NCBI GenBank assembly: GCA_009929485.1
Contig: SAAJ01000017.1
Span: forward strand, 1-64,000
Length of the DNA stretch: 64,000 nucleotides
Direction: 5' to 3'
DNA from: Negativicutes bacterium
GTDB taxonomy: Bacteria; Bacillota; Negativicutes; Anaeromusales; Anaeromusaceae
A program made the translations under genes and the position numbers. Every line of letters starts with the position of its first letter. Position 1 is the first letter of the stretch. The notes beneath the pieces were generated by a model, which worked only from the letters and a program-made list of their open reading frames with translations, searched no databases and was not told the DNA's origin. Positions 45,262 to 54,640 of this stretch are shown piece after piece.

Positions 45262-46413
45262 TCAAATGGATTCTGGAGAAAGCAGCGCAACCGATAACTG
45301 AGCTCCCTGCTTCACTTTGTCGATGCCTTCCACAACGACCCTGTCCCCTGCAGCCAGACCGGATTCGACAATATACCAATTTCCAACCTTTTCTCCGACC
45401 TTAACAGGACGGCTTTCCGCCGTATCAGCAGTGGTAACCACGGTAACAAAGGTATTGTCCAGCATCTCTTTCACCGCACGCTGAGGAACCAAAATCGCCT
45501 TTTGACGCAGCTCACCCGGTGCCACCACCTTGGCAAAAAGCCCGGGCAGCAGCGTACGTTGCGCATTATTAAACACCGCTTTTAAGGTAATCGTACCTGT
45601 AGTGTCGTTGATCCCCTTATCCACCTGCTCCAGCTGCCCAAGTTCAGGATATACCGAACCATCGCTAAGAACCAGCTGCAGCTGACTGCGAAAGGAATCC
45701 GGCAAGAGGCCATTCCCCTGGCGCACCAATTTTAAGTACTCGTTTTCGCTCATACTAAACTGCACCCATACCGGGTCCAGAGAGGAAACCGAGCCCAGAA
45801 CAGTAGAACCGGCCACTGCAAACTGGCCGGCACTGACATCATTCACGTCAATGCGGCCGTCAACAGGAGATACAATCAGCGTATCTGCTCTGTTTTCCAT
45901 TGCTTCTTGCAAATTAGCCTCGTTCATCGCCACATCGGCTTCATTCTGATCCACTTGGGAGCGGTAGGAATCCACAGTTTGCTGCGAAACGCCCTGTACC
46001 GCAGCCAAACTCTCGTAACGCGCCAGATCGCGCTGCGAATTAATCAAAGTCGCCCGCGACTTGTTTAATGATGCTTGAGCCGCCCGAATAGCCGACTGGT
46101 ACTGTTTGTCGTCGATTCGGAACAATGGCTGCCCTTTGGTAACAGCAGCGCCTCCCTGTACCATTTTGGCAACCACAACGCCGCTCACTTTAGAAATAAT
46201 TTTAACTTCTTCCTTGGCTTTAACCTGCCCGACAAATTCATACGAGATCCGTGCATCCTGCTGCTGCACCTGCACCGCTTTAACCGCAATGGCCGGAGCC
46301 GCCTGCGTTTTAGAGCCTCCGCCCAGCCAGCCTGCCTTGTAACCAACCAAGCCCAGACATAGCAGCACCACACCGATAATTACATAATGATTTTTTGACA
46401 TGTTTCTTTGCAT
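45262..46413 (-). CDS. RND periplasmic adaptor (membrane-fusion protein)
   Basis: A 383-aa adaptor with an N-terminal membrane anchor (YVIIGVVLLCLGLVGYKAGW). It has split lipoyl motifs (VQQQDARISYEFVGQVKAKEEV and LIVSPVDGRIDVNDVSAG), a helical hairpin between them, and beta-barrel/MP domains (VLVPQRAVKEM). It links the RND pump to TolC. There is no lipobox. Its own promoter carries the shared TGTAAC box. Confidence 0.95.
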   Translation of the reverse strand: MQRNMSKNHYVIIGVVLLCLGLVGYKAGWLGGGSKTQAAPAIAVKAVQVQQQDARISYEFVGQVKAKEEVKIISKVSGVVVAKMVQGGAAVTKGQPLFRIDDKQYQSAIRAAQASLNKSRATLINSQRDLARYESLAAVQGVSQQTVDSYRSQVDQNEADVAMNEANLQEAMENRADTLIVSPVDGRIDVNDVSAGQFAVAGSTVLGSVSSLDPVWVQFSMSENEYLKLVRQGNGLLPDSFRSQLQLVLSDGSVYPELGQLEQVDKGINDTTGTITLKAVFNNAQRTLLPGLFAKVVAPGELRQKAILVPQRAVKEMLDNTFVTVVTTADTAESRPVKVGEKVGNWYIVESGLAAGDRVVVEGIDKVKQGAQLSVALLSPESI

Positions 46414-46449
46414 GACGCACGCAACCCCTTTTTTCGCTTTTGCTGTTCT

Positions 46450-46482
46450 ATTGTACCAAGATTATGTGACAGTTTGGTTACA
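46450..46482 (-). promoter_or_regulatory. shared TGTAAC box and promoter of the adaptor-pump operon
   Basis: On the minus strand: TGTAAC (46482-46477), CAAAC, TGTCAC (46471-46466), then 10 bp and TACAAT as -10 (46455-46450). No good -35 is present, which suits activation by a bound regulator. Confidence 0.65.
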
Positions 46483-46513
46483 GTTTTATGCCCCCGCCAG
46501 GTCAAGCAAAAAA

Positions 46514-46544
46514 GAAAAGCTATGCCCCGTAAGCATAGCTTTTC
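46514..46544 (-). terminator. terminator between the tolC-like gene and the adaptor gene
   Basis: GAAAAGCTATGC/GCATAGCTTTTC with a 7-nt loop. It ends the tolC-like transcript and explains why the adaptor has its own promoter. Confidence 0.85.
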
Positions 46545-46557
46545 CAGTCTTTACCGC

Positions 46558-47814
46558 TTATTCCACAGGACGCCCCATGAAATGCTCCAGTTTCGCCTTA
46601 TTGATATTGTAGTCATACAAAGCCTGAAGGCTGTCCCGTTTGGCCTGATCTAAGGATAATACCGAATCCCTCAAATCAAGGTTTGTGCCGACGCCTACTT
46701 CATAACGCATTTTTTGAATGCTCAGGCTTTCTTCCGCCTGCTGAATCGCCACTTTATTCGTCTCGATACGCTTGGCCGCTTCCTGCATGCTCAAATAATA
46801 TTGGCGCACTTCCAGCAAGACTGAATCTTCTTCTTTGCCTTTTTGCTCGTTAACCATGTTCAAGTTATGTTTGGCCTGTTCCACCTGCGCCCCGGTTACG
46901 CCGGAGTCAAACAAGTTCAAGGAGGTTGTTAGCGAAACCGACCAGTTGCTGTTTTTCGAGCCTGGAAAATCTTCATCATTCCAGCCCTGGGACGCCGATA
47001 AATTGACCGTAGGGCGATAGCCGCTGCGCGCTACATCAATGCCCTCTTTAGCGCTATTCATCTTAGCCTTATATTGGGCAATCTCCGGACGATGCTCTTT
47101 GGCATAAGCCAAGCACTCTTCCAGCGACAATGGATAGCCTTCAGAATTAAAAGCGTCCTTTAATTCCAACTCGGTTCCATGAGGCAGCTGCAGTTCATTG
47201 TTCAGCGCCGCCACGGCATTGCGATAGTTGTTTTCCGCCTGCACCTGGCTGTCCTGCGCTTTCGCCAAGTCGACCTGACTGGTCAACACGTCCAGCTTGG
47301 CCACCATACCTGCAGCGTATTTGTTTTCGACCAGCTTTAAATGGTCTTCGTAATTCTTGGTTGTATCCTGGCTTACTTGCCAAATTTTCTGGTACTCCAA
47401 GACGGACAAATAATTGCTTACCACATTCAATTTGACCTGCTGCTGCGCCGCGTTCACATCCAAATCGGCAACGCGCAACGCCTCTTCAGCCTGCTTGATT
47501 TTTCCTTCCAGACTGCCGCCGCTATAAATGGGCAGCGTCAGCGCCACTTTATTTTGAAAGCTATTTACGCTTTGAGCCACCGTATCCGTATGGGTGAAAG
47601 ACGCAGCAAGGCCTTTATTATTTTTCGCCTCTTTCAAACTCCAATAGCTTTTTTCTCGGGCTTCTTTGGCATAGGATAAATCATAATGCTTGGCTAGCGC
47701 CATCTGAACGCTTTCCTCCAAGGACAATTGCATCGGCGCCGCTGCCGCATGCGCCGTCCCCAGCAGACTGATGCAAAGCAGGGCGGACACGCCTCCGACA
47801 AGCAATTTTCTCAT
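46558..47814 (-). CDS. TolC-like outer-membrane efflux protein
   Basis: A 418-aa protein with a signal peptide (LLVGGVSALLCISLLGTAHAAAA). It has two repeats of the OEP domain, each with long amphipathic helices: LSLEESVQMALAKHYDLSYA, YLSVLEYQKIW, then LSLEECLAYAKEHRPEIAQY and YYLSMQEAAKRIETNK. It forms the outer-membrane exit duct for the RND pump. It is slightly shorter than E. coli TolC. It is first in the efflux cluster with a separate terminator. Confidence 0.94.
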   Translation of the reverse strand: MRKLLVGGVSALLCISLLGTAHAAAAPMQLSLEESVQMALAKHYDLSYAKEAREKSYWSLKEAKNNKGLAASFTHTDTVAQSVNSFQNKVALTLPIYSGGSLEGKIKQAEEALRVADLDVNAAQQQVKLNVVSNYLSVLEYQKIWQVSQDTTKNYEDHLKLVENKYAAGMVAKLDVLTSQVDLAKAQDSQVQAENNYRNAVAALNNELQLPHGTELELKDAFNSEGYPLSLEECLAYAKEHRPEIAQYKAKMNSAKEGIDVARSGYRPTVNLSASQGWNDEDFPGSKNSNWSVSLTTSLNLFDSGVTGAQVEQAKHNLNMVNEQKGKEEDSVLLEVRQYYLSMQEAAKRIETNKVAIQQAEESLSIQKMRYEVGVGTNLDLRDSVLSLDQAKRDSLQALYDYNINKAKLEHFMGRPVE

Positions 47815-47876
47815 AGGTACCTCCCAAATCTAGGCTCAAGAAGCCATTCCTAGCTTCTTACCATTCAATTGCTGTT

Positions 47877-47909
47877 ATTGTATCAAATGTTCGTGACAGA
47901 TTTGTTACA
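47877..47909 (-). promoter_or_regulatory. shared TGTAAC box and promoter of the tolC-like gene
   Basis: On the minus strand: TGTAAC (47909-47904), AAATC, TGTCAC (47898-47893), then 10 bp and TACAAT (47882-47877). The -10 and both half-sites are identical to the adaptor promoter. Confidence 0.65.
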
Positions 47910-47940
47910 GTTTTTATTTTCTTTTGTTCACAAAGCGTTT

Positions 47941-49056
47941 TCAGCGCCAAGCTTGTGGATTCAGTCCTTGCAGCTCTTCTAAAACGAACAGTCCGTCTTT
48001 GCGCACCAAGCGACCATCAAACCAAATCTCCCCGCCGCCGTACGCTGGCGTCTGCATGCACACCAAATCCCAATGAATAGCGGAGCGATTGCCGTTGTCC
48101 GTATTTTCATAAGCATTTCCCGGTGTGAAATGGAAGCTGCCGGAAATTTTTTCATCAAACAAAATATCGCCCATCGGCTTGGTAATGTGCGGATTCACGC
48201 CTAATGCAAACTCGCCAATGTAGCGCGCGCCTTCATCGGTATCCAAGATCTGGTTCAATTGTTCCGTATGATTGGCTGTAGCCTTCACAATCCGCCCCTG
48301 GGCAAATTCCAGGCGCACATCTGCAAAGGTTACCCCTTGGTATACGCTCGGGCAATTGTAGGAGATGACTCCGTTCACCGACTGTTTCACTGGCGCCGTA
48401 AAGACTTCACCGTCGGGAATGTTACGCAAACCGCAAGATTTGCTCACCGCAACACCTTCAAGAGAAAATGTAAGATCGGTTCTTTGCCCCAAGATGCGCA
48501 CTTCCTTCGTTTTTTCCATAAGTTTAAGCAGCGGTTCTTCCGCCTCCGCCAGACGGGAATAATCCAAGTTCGTAACTTGAAAATAGAAATCCCGAAAAGC
48601 CGCCGTGCTCATGCCGGACATCTGCGCCATCGCCGCATTGGGATAACGCAGAACGCACCATTTTGTACGGTTAACCCGCACCTCCGAGTGCACCGGATGC
48701 CACCATAGGCGTTGATAAAGCTGTGATTGCTCCTGCGGCAAGTCCGCCATCTCGCTATGGTTATAGTACGCTCGCAAACCTATGTAAGCATCCATTTCTT
48801 CCATCCGCGCCTTTTCCCAGGCGGCCATACGCTCTACCTGCGAAGCAGCGCACTGGCGCAGCAGCTCCCGCTGGAGCACCATATTTTTCACGCTGACAAA
48901 GGGAACGCCGCCGGCCTTGTACGCTGCCGCCACCAGTTCCTGCGCTAAATCTTCGCCTCCGTCAAACACTTCGATTAAAATTTTTTCACCCGGCTGCAGC
49001 TCCACCGAATAATTAATAAGATTTCCCGCCAGCTTTACAATACGTTCTTCCGCCAT
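47941..49056 (-). CDS. M29-family aminopeptidase (AmpS/PepS-like)
   Basis: A 371-aa cytosolic metallo-aminopeptidase. ATG 49056 follows ACAGGAGG; a much longer frame would overlap the ABC gene and is rejected. Features include LINYSVELQPGEKILIEVF, the metal-ligand region FPNGEVF-like (IPDGEVFTAPVK), YIGEFALGVNP and SAIHWDLV with GGGEIWFDG. It would release amino acids from peptides taken up by the Opp system encoded just upstream (ATPase genes end 44 nt before). Confidence 0.93.
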   Translation of the reverse strand: MAEERIVKLAGNLINYSVELQPGEKILIEVFDGGEDLAQELVAAAYKAGGVPFVSVKNMVLQRELLRQCAASQVERMAAWEKARMEEMDAYIGLRAYYNHSEMADLPQEQSQLYQRLWWHPVHSEVRVNRTKWCVLRYPNAAMAQMSGMSTAAFRDFYFQVTNLDYSRLAEAEEPLLKLMEKTKEVRILGQRTDLTFSLEGVAVSKSCGLRNIPDGEVFTAPVKQSVNGVISYNCPSVYQGVTFADVRLEFAQGRIVKATANHTEQLNQILDTDEGARYIGEFALGVNPHITKPMGDILFDEKISGSFHFTPGNAYENTDNGNRSAIHWDLVCMQTPAYGGGEIWFDGRLVRKDGLFVLEELQGLNPQAWR

Positions 49057-49099
49057 GATCGTTCCTCCTGTTTTTCCGCAATATCTAAAGGGACGGGTA

Positions 49100-50071
49100 T
49101 TACTCCCATAAATAACAAGCCGCCAGGTGCCGTTCCGACGCCACCGCCCGCAAAGCCGGCCGCTCACGTCGGCAGCGTTCCATAGCCTTAGGACACCGAG
49201 GCGCAAAAGCGCAGCCAGGCGGCGGATTGGCAGGCGACGGTACATCTCCCTGCAAGATAATACGCTCGCGTTTGCGTTTGGGATTCGCCGCGGGAATCGC
49301 CGAAAGCAAAGCCTGCGTATAAGGATGCAGGGGCTGGCTGTACAATTCTTCCGCTGGGGCGCACTCCAATAGACGTCCAAGATACATAACCCCGACGCGA
49401 TCGCTGATATGACGCACCACCGACAAGTCATGAGAAATGAACAGATACGTCAGGCCCAACTGTTGCTGAAGCTCCTGCAATAAATTGAGAATCTGCGCTT
49501 GTATGGAAACGTCCAGCGCCGAAACTGGCTCATCGGCAATAATTAATTTAGGCCGCAGTGCCAAGGCCCGGGCAATGCCGATCCTTTGCCGCTGACCGCC
49601 CGAAAACTCGTGAGGATACCGACTGCCATACTCCAACGGCAAGCCGCATAATTCGAGAGTTTCCTCCACTTGCCGCCGTAACGCAGCGGCATCCTTCAAG
49701 CCGTGAGCAGCCAAGGCTTCGCCGACAATATCAAATACGCACATGCGGGGATTTAGCGAGGCATAAGGATCCTGAAATATCATCTGAAAATCCCGCCGTT
49801 TACGACGCAAAGCCATGCTTCCCAGCTCCGCCAAATCTTCGCCTTCAAAAAAAATCTTCCCTGCCGTAGGCTCCAGCAAACGCAGAATCGTACGTCCTGC
49901 CGTTGATTTACCACAGCCCGATTCGCCCACCAGGCCAAAGGTTTCTCCCTCAAACAGGGAAAAGGAAAGATCATCTACGGCTTTGACTTGCCCTACTACT
50001 TTGCCGTTAAGACCGCCGCGCACATCAAAGTATTTTTTTAGGCCCTTCACTTCTAAAATCGGCGTTTGCAC
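49100..50071 (-). CDS. oppF: oligopeptide/dipeptide ABC ATPase, OppF/DppF type
   Basis: A 323-aa ATPase with Walker A GESGCGKS, signature [17 protein letters not shown] and Walker [13 protein letters not shown]. The C-terminal oligo_HPY part ([19 protein letters not shown]) includes cysteines for an Fe-S cluster. I prefer GTG 50071 behind AAAGGGGGG; ATG 50095 is in frame but has no ribosome site. It overlaps oppD by about 47 nt. No permease or binding-protein genes are present here. Confidence 0.92.
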   Translation of the reverse strand: MQTPILEVKGLKKYFDVRGGLNGKVVGQVKAVDDLSFSLFEGETFGLVGESGCGKSTAGRTILRLLEPTAGKIFFEGEDLAELGSMALRRKRRDFQMIFQDPYASLNPRMCVFDIVGEALAAHGLKDAAALRRQVEETLELCGLPLEYGSRYPHEFSGGQRQRIGIARALALRPKLIIADEPVSALDVSIQAQILNLLQELQQQLGLTYLFISHDLSVVRHISDRVGVMYLGRLLECAPAEELYSQPLHPYTQALLSAIPAANPKRKRERIILQGDVPSPANPPPGCAFAPRCPKAMERCRRERPALRAVASERHLAACYLWE

Positions 50072-51050
50072 TGCTGCGCTCCCCCCTTTCTTCATACAGC
50101 CAGCAACGGCAATAATGACCGTCCTTCATCTGCTCCAGCAAGGGAGGATGTTCTCGGCAGCGTGCTGCTGCGTGAGGACAGCGAGGTCCAAAGCGGCAGC
50201 CTGCCGGCATGCAATGCAAGGAGGGCACCTGCCCGGGAATAGGCTGCAGCCGTTCTTCCTTACGGTCATGCCAAGGTATGGACTGCAAAAGCCCGCGGGT
50301 GTACGGATGCAAAGGCGCGTCAAATAAGACCTCCACACTGGCTTCCTCCACAACCTGACCAGCGTACATAACGATAACCCGGTCACATAATTCCGCCACT
50401 ACGCCCAGATCATGCGTAATAAGCAAAACCCCCACGTCAGTTTCTTCCCTCAGATTACGCAGCAGTTCCAATATCTGCGCCTGGATGGTTACATCCAAGG
50501 CGGTTGTCGGTTCATCGGCAATTAAAAGACGAGGTCTGCAGGCCAGCGCCATAGCAATCATCACTCGCTGCCGCATGCCGCCGGACAGTTGGTGCGGGTA
50601 TTCTGCGCAAATTTCCTGCGGCCGTGGTATGCCTACTTTCGTCAGCATTTCCACGGACAAAGTCCGCGCCTCCGGTCTCGATACTTGACGGTGCAGCAAC
50701 GACACCTCATCCAACTGCTGACCAATAGTCTGCACTGGATTGAGCGACGTCATCGGCTCCTGAAACACCATAGAGAACATATTGCCCCGTAACGAACACA
50801 TATTTTTTTCCGGCAGCGTCAGCACATCAACTCCATCTACCAGCACCGCCCCAGACACGTGCGCCCGTTCTTCCAAGAGGCGCATAATGGCTAAAGCCGT
50901 CACCGACTTGCCGCAGCCGGACTCCCCCACCAGGCCCACTACTTCTCCAGCCTGCAGCTGAAAGGACAAGTCCGCCACCGCCGCAACCGCCTGTGCTCCT
51001 TCGCCAAAGGAAATATTCAAATTCTGAACTTCTAAAATTCTTTGCGCCAT
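50025..51050 (-). CDS. oppD: oligopeptide/dipeptide ABC ATPase, OppD/DppD type
   Basis: A 341-aa ATPase with Walker A GESGCGKS, signature [17 protein letters not shown] and Walker [13 protein letters not shown]. The C-terminal oligo_HPY tail ([19 protein letters not shown]) carries the Fe-S cysteines. With OppF it forms the ATPase heterodimer of a peptide importer. Its last 20 residues are read through the oppF start and look less conserved. Permeases lie outside the window. Confidence 0.93.
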   Translation of the reverse strand: MAQRILEVQNLNISFGEGAQAVAAVADLSFQLQAGEVVGLVGESGCGKSVTALAIMRLLEERAHVSGAVLVDGVDVLTLPEKNMCSLRGNMFSMVFQEPMTSLNPVQTIGQQLDEVSLLHRQVSRPEARTLSVEMLTKVGIPRPQEICAEYPHQLSGGMRQRVMIAMALACRPRLLIADEPTTALDVTIQAQILELLRNLREETDVGVLLITHDLGVVAELCDRVIVMYAGQVVEEASVEVLFDAPLHPYTRGLLQSIPWHDRKEERLQPIPGQVPSLHCMPAGCRFGPRCPHAAARCREHPPLLEQMKDGHYCRCWLYEERGERSSANADFRSEGPKKIL

Positions 51051-51165
51051 TCGTTCTGTATCCCCCGCCTTATTTTAGCTATTATGCCTATTCGCTAAAC
51101 ACAGCGTCCTTCCCTGCCGTTTTGGCAAGGACCACCGACTTATTCCGCCCAAGACAGAGAGGACG

Positions 51166-51217
51166 AAAAATAAAAAGCAGGCTGCCAGGAAAAGCAATCT
51201 TCCGTAGCAAACCTGCT
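51166..51217 (-). terminator. terminator of the yitT-type gene
   Basis: AGCAGG/CCTGCT outer stem with further imperfect pairing inside. On the minus strand it is followed by TTTTTATTTTT, 12 bp after the stop. Confidence 0.65.
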
Positions 51218-51229
51218 GTCGCTTACAAA

Positions 51230-52087
51230 TTAATGGATCGCTTTTTTCTTAAAGCGCCCGCCCATAACCTCATGGACATCCGAAATAGTCACAAAAGCCG
51301 TCTCATCCCATTCGCTGACAATCGACTTGAGTTTCGCCACTTCCAAGCGCGTCACCACGCAATACAGCACCGGCTTCTCCTCTTTGCTGTAACCGCCTGT
51401 AGCATGCAGAATGGTAACGCCTCTGCCAAGGCGCGCCATCAAGGCATCGCGTATTTCTTCCATTTGATCGGAAATGATATAGACTGCCTTCGATTCATCC
51501 AAGCCGCGCAAGGTAATATCGATAACCTTAAAGGCCACAAAATAAGTCACAAGAGAATACATGGCCTTGTCCCAAGAAAAGATGAAACCCGCCGCAGTCA
51601 GGATAAACAAATTGAAGAACATGATAATTTCTCCAATGGAAAAACTGGTGCGCTTATCCAAAAGAATGGCAATCATCTCCGTACCGTCTGTACAGCCGCC
51701 ATGCCGAATAATAATACCGATGCCGACGCCAATGGTAATACCGCCGAATACAGCCGCTAAAAACAAATCGTTTGTCACTTCTGGGATGGGCGTGAATACC
51801 CCTACCCAGAAAGCCAAGGAAATAATAGAAAACAGAGTGGAAAAAGCAAACGTCTTACCGATTTGCGTATACCCCAAGTACAAAAAGGGCAAATTTAAGA
51901 GCACCAAAAATGCACTCAGCGACCACCCCGTCAAGTAACTGGCCATAATGGAAATGCCGACCACGCCGCCATCAATAATATTATTGGGTACCAGAAATAC
52001 TTCCAGTCCTGCGGCGGCAATCACCGAACCAATCCCCATAAGCACTATATTTTTCACACGCTGCACCACTGTTATTTTTTTTGTCAT
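51230..52087 (-). CDS. YitT-family membrane protein (DUF161/DUF2179)
   Basis: A 285-aa protein with six hydrophobic segments in residues 10-195 (for example LMGIGSVIAAAGLEVFLVPNNIIDGG and GITIGVGIGIIIRHGGCTDGTE). The C-terminal DUF2179 domain (KAVYIISDQMEEIRDALMARLGRGVTIL) resembles ligand-binding ACT-like folds. Family transport function is unresolved. It is a single gene with its own terminator. Confidence 0.93.
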   Translation of the reverse strand: MTKKITVVQRVKNIVLMGIGSVIAAAGLEVFLVPNNIIDGGVVGISIMASYLTGWSLSAFLVLLNLPFLYLGYTQIGKTFAFSTLFSIISLAFWVGVFTPIPEVTNDLFLAAVFGGITIGVGIGIIIRHGGCTDGTEMIAILLDKRTSFSIGEIIMFFNLFILTAAGFIFSWDKAMYSLVTYFVAFKVIDITLRGLDESKAVYIISDQMEEIRDALMARLGRGVTILHATGGYSKEEKPVLYCVVTRLEVAKLKSIVSEWDETAFVTISDVHEVMGGRFKKKAIH

Positions 52088-52227
52088 ATAAGACCTCCCT
52101 TATTCAGTAAACCTAATTTATCAGAGAAAAAAGAAAAGCTTGTACCACGATTGCAGCGGCCAAGCTTTTCCGTCCTCATTTCATTTCAAAACAAGCGCAC
52201 TCGACCAACTTCTTTTCGCAACGCCAC

Positions 52228-52785
52228 TCAAGAAAACTTATGATATTTCTCTTTTTTCGCCCCACAGATCGGACAAAAATCTTCTGTTTTATCGTTCACC
52301 GTATGTCCGCAAATTTCGCAGACAAACACATCGCTATATTCTACGTCTTTGCCTTCTTTAGCTGCATCTTGGGCCCCTTTAAACAGCGTCGCATGGGTTT
52401 TTTCGGCTTCCAGCGCAAAATGACAGCTGCGCTCCGCGCCTTTTTCCCCTTGGAACTGCGCCGCATTCAAATACACCGGGTACATTTGATGGATTTCATG
52501 TAGTTCGCCATCAAGAGTGCCCTGCAAATTTTCAGCCGTTTTTGCCGTACCAAAGACAGCTCCCGCAAATACCGCTGAATCTTTGACAACCGCTCCCATT
52601 TCCCTAAAATGATTGGTTGCGTGAACTTGCTCTGCATAAGCTACAGCTTTGAAAAGATTGGCAATTTTAGGAAACCCTTCTTTGCGGGCAACATCGCCCC
52701 ACCAGAGATAGCGCATGTGAGCCATACTCTCGCCGCCATAGGCGGAATGCAAAAACTCCAAGGTCATATCATTTTTCACAGCCAT
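52228..52785 (-). CDS. rubrerythrin
   Basis: A 185-aa peroxide reductase. The N-terminal four-helix di-iron domain has E18/E-type ligands in FLHSAYGGESMAHMRYL, AYAEQVHATNH and FALEAEKTHATLF (ExxH). The C-terminal rubredoxin-like domain has CEICGH...CPICGA. It scavenges hydrogen peroxide with NAD(P)H-derived electrons, typical of anaerobes. AAGGAGG lies before ATG 52785. Confidence 0.95.
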   Translation of the reverse strand: MAVKNDMTLEFLHSAYGGESMAHMRYLWWGDVARKEGFPKIANLFKAVAYAEQVHATNHFREMGAVVKDSAVFAGAVFGTAKTAENLQGTLDGELHEIHQMYPVYLNAAQFQGEKGAERSCHFALEAEKTHATLFKGAQDAAKEGKDVEYSDVFVCEICGHTVNDKTEDFCPICGAKKEKYHKFS

Positions 52786-52934
52786 TTCTTTTCCTCCTTA
52801 CGCTTATTGGCAGGTTCGGTTGATTCCGCTCCCGCAAAACCGCTTGCGACATTACAACGCCAAACAGTCCTAGTTAATAGATTCGCCTCAGGCTAAAAAA
52901 CACCTCTTTTAAAATACGCGATCCGCAAAAACAA

Positions 52935-54113
52935 TCAGTGTTGTCGGCATATTTTCCCGTTTCGACTTAGGAGAGCCAAAAAAAGCAATAAGCTCGCCGT
53001 CAAAAGAAACACAGGCCTTATGCCCCAACTGGCGCTGATGAATCCCCCTAATAAAGGGCCCGTCATACAACCCAGCTGGTTGGCTGTCGTAGTCAGCCCG
53101 AACAAACGCCCGCGAAAATTTTCGTTCGACGACTGGACGGCAATGGTGTTGATAGCCGGAAACACGCCAACCACGAAAAAGCCAAACAATGCTTGCAACA
53201 GACTGAATTGCACAATATCCACCGCAAAAAACTGCAACGCATTCCACACCGCAGCGCCTAAAAATGCGATTTGCAAAATAAGAGCAAAGCCTTTTTTCTG
53301 ACCCACCCGTCCCCACAAAGGCGCCGCCACCGCACCGGCAATACCGGCAACACTGCAAACAATTCCGGCGGTCAAAGCCACCCCTTCCAGATCTCCCTGA
53401 AGTTCTGCAACAAACAAGGCTAACAGCGGCTGCAGCACCAAAGTCACCACCTGCACCCCAAACATCAAAAACAGCATGCGCATCAATGTTTTATTGTTCC
53501 AGGCCTCCCGAAAATCATCAAGAACGCTTCCCTGGCGGGACGCCGAAGCCTGGGGCGGTTCTTTAACCCAAGCAGCCACAGCCAAGGTGCCGATAAAAAT
53601 AACAGCCGCCGCCACCACAAAGGACATGCGCATACCGAACACATGCGACAAAGCCCCACCTGCCAGAGGGCCGGCAATGCCTCCCAAAAGCAGTGCCGTT
53701 TGCATAAAGCCTAAATTAGAACCTAAGCGTTCCGGAGGGGAAGCAGAAGCTACAATCGCCAGCGACGCCGGTACGAAACCATTGGCAAATCCCTGCAGCA
53801 ATCGCACTGCAAGCAGTTCCCAAGGATTCCGTACAAAAGCTCCCAAGAAATAAACAGCCGCTAAGCTAAAGCCAGCCCGCAGCACCATGCGCCGCTTGCC
53901 GCTGCGGTCCGCCCGCCGCCCCCAATAAGGCGCCATAACAGCTGCAACAAAAAAAGTAATAGAAAAAATAAATCCGGTCCACCAATGGACCCCTTCCGCC
54001 GTAACACCTATCTCCAATAAATATAACGGTAAAAACGGCGTCAGCATCGTATAGCTTGCCCCGGAAAACATGCACGCCATAGCCAACAGCCAAACGGTTC
54101 GCTGCCAATGCAT
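52935..54113 (-). CDS. MFS efflux transporter
   Basis: A 392-aa, 12-TM major facilitator. Motif A is APYWGRRADRSGKRRMV in loop 2-3, and PLWGRVGQKKGF is its copy in the second half. RLLQGFANGFVPASLA is the motif B/C-like region. It most resembles drug/multidrug efflux members (DHA1). It is monocistronic and adjacent to rubrerythrin on the same strand. The substrate is unknown. Confidence 0.9.
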   Translation of the reverse strand: MHWQRTVWLLAMACMFSGASYTMLTPFLPLYLLEIGVTAEGVHWWTGFIFSITFFVAAVMAPYWGRRADRSGKRRMVLRAGFSLAAVYFLGAFVRNPWELLAVRLLQGFANGFVPASLAIVASASPPERLGSNLGFMQTALLLGGIAGPLAGGALSHVFGMRMSFVVAAAVIFIGTLAVAAWVKEPPQASASRQGSVLDDFREAWNNKTLMRMLFLMFGVQVVTLVLQPLLALFVAELQGDLEGVALTAGIVCSVAGIAGAVAAPLWGRVGQKKGFALILQIAFLGAAVWNALQFFAVDIVQFSLLQALFGFFVVGVFPAINTIAVQSSNENFRGRLFGLTTTANQLGCMTGPLLGGFISASWGIRPVFLLTASLLLFLALLSRNGKICRQH

Positions 54114-54286
54114 AGTTTTGCACCCCCTACAAAGCCTTCGACAGCCCTTAGGGACTGCTTTTTATTGTACATTTTAGTCTAGCCTATCTATTCGAAAAGG
54201 GCAATGTCATTATTTGCAAGCTTATCGAACTCTCACAACAGCAGGACTCTCGCACATAAGTCCTAGGTCTAACGTATCGTTATCCA

Positions 54287-54315
54287 TTGACAATAGACTC
54301 TGCTGTCTATATACT
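54287..54315 (+). promoter_or_regulatory. sigma-70-type promoter of the riboswitch transcript
   Basis: TTGACA (54287-54292), 17-bp spacer, TATACT (54310-54315). It lies about 20 bp before the riboswitch. An upstream inverted repeat AGGACT/AGTCCT is at 54243-54264. Confidence 0.8.
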
Positions 54316-54336
54316 ATTTTATAGATATTAATTTTT

Positions 54337-54415
54337 ACCAAGGCAAACTTCGCGAAAGCGGAGGACGCAAAGCCATGGGTCTACAGGAGATTCTCCCATG
54401 ACCGCCAGGCTGCCA
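54337..54415 (+). ncRNA. cyclic-di-GMP-I (GEMM) riboswitch
   Basis: The GEMM-I signature is plain: AAGGCAAAC, a CGAAAG tetraloop region, GGACGCAAAGCCATGGG, then the P3 arm closing with CCCATGACCGCCAGGCTGCC. It binds cyclic-di-GMP and controls the transcript downstream. No terminator is seen between it and the 48-aa gene, so translational control near the ribosome site (AAAGGAGCG) is likely. Confidence 0.93.
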
Positions 54416-54486
54416 AAAGATAGTATTTAGTCTTTGGTCTGCTTCTCAGCGCTCAAAAGTTGCCGGTCAACAAAGGAGCGTTTATC

Positions 54487-54633
54487 ATGAAAAATGGATC
54501 TACCGCCATGGAGTCATTGCAAAGTCTGGAAACATTCTTCACTAGCATTTGCAAAGATGCCGTTCTTTCGGCGCATGTGCAAAAGCACTCGCAGGAAATT
54601 ATTGACGCCATGCTGCATATTACAAAAAAGTAA
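54487..54633 (+). CDS. 48-aa protein controlled by the c-di-GMP riboswitch
   Basis: Small acidic helical protein (TAMESLQSLETFFTSICKDA, then HVQKHSQEIIDAMLHITKK). CAAAGGAGCG precedes ATG 54487, and a strong terminator follows immediately, so it is the only gene of the riboswitch transcript. There is no signal peptide or known domain. Targets of GEMM riboswitches are usually motility, adhesion or envelope genes; this one is unknown. Confidence 0.8.
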   Translation: MKNGSTAMESLQSLETFFTSICKDAVLSAHVQKHSQEIIDAMLHITKK

Positions 54634-54640
54634 GTTAAGT

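Noticed and set aside
49057-49431. N-terminal extension of the M29 aminopeptidase frame
   Set aside because: It overlaps the oppF gene, has no ribosome site, and its composition is out-of-frame-like (Cys/Arg-rich). ATG 49056 behind AGGAGG is clearly the start.
54114-54286. Second riboswitch upstream of the GEMM element
   Set aside because: Only a short inverted repeat (AGGACT/AGTCCT) is visible, with no aptamer signature.
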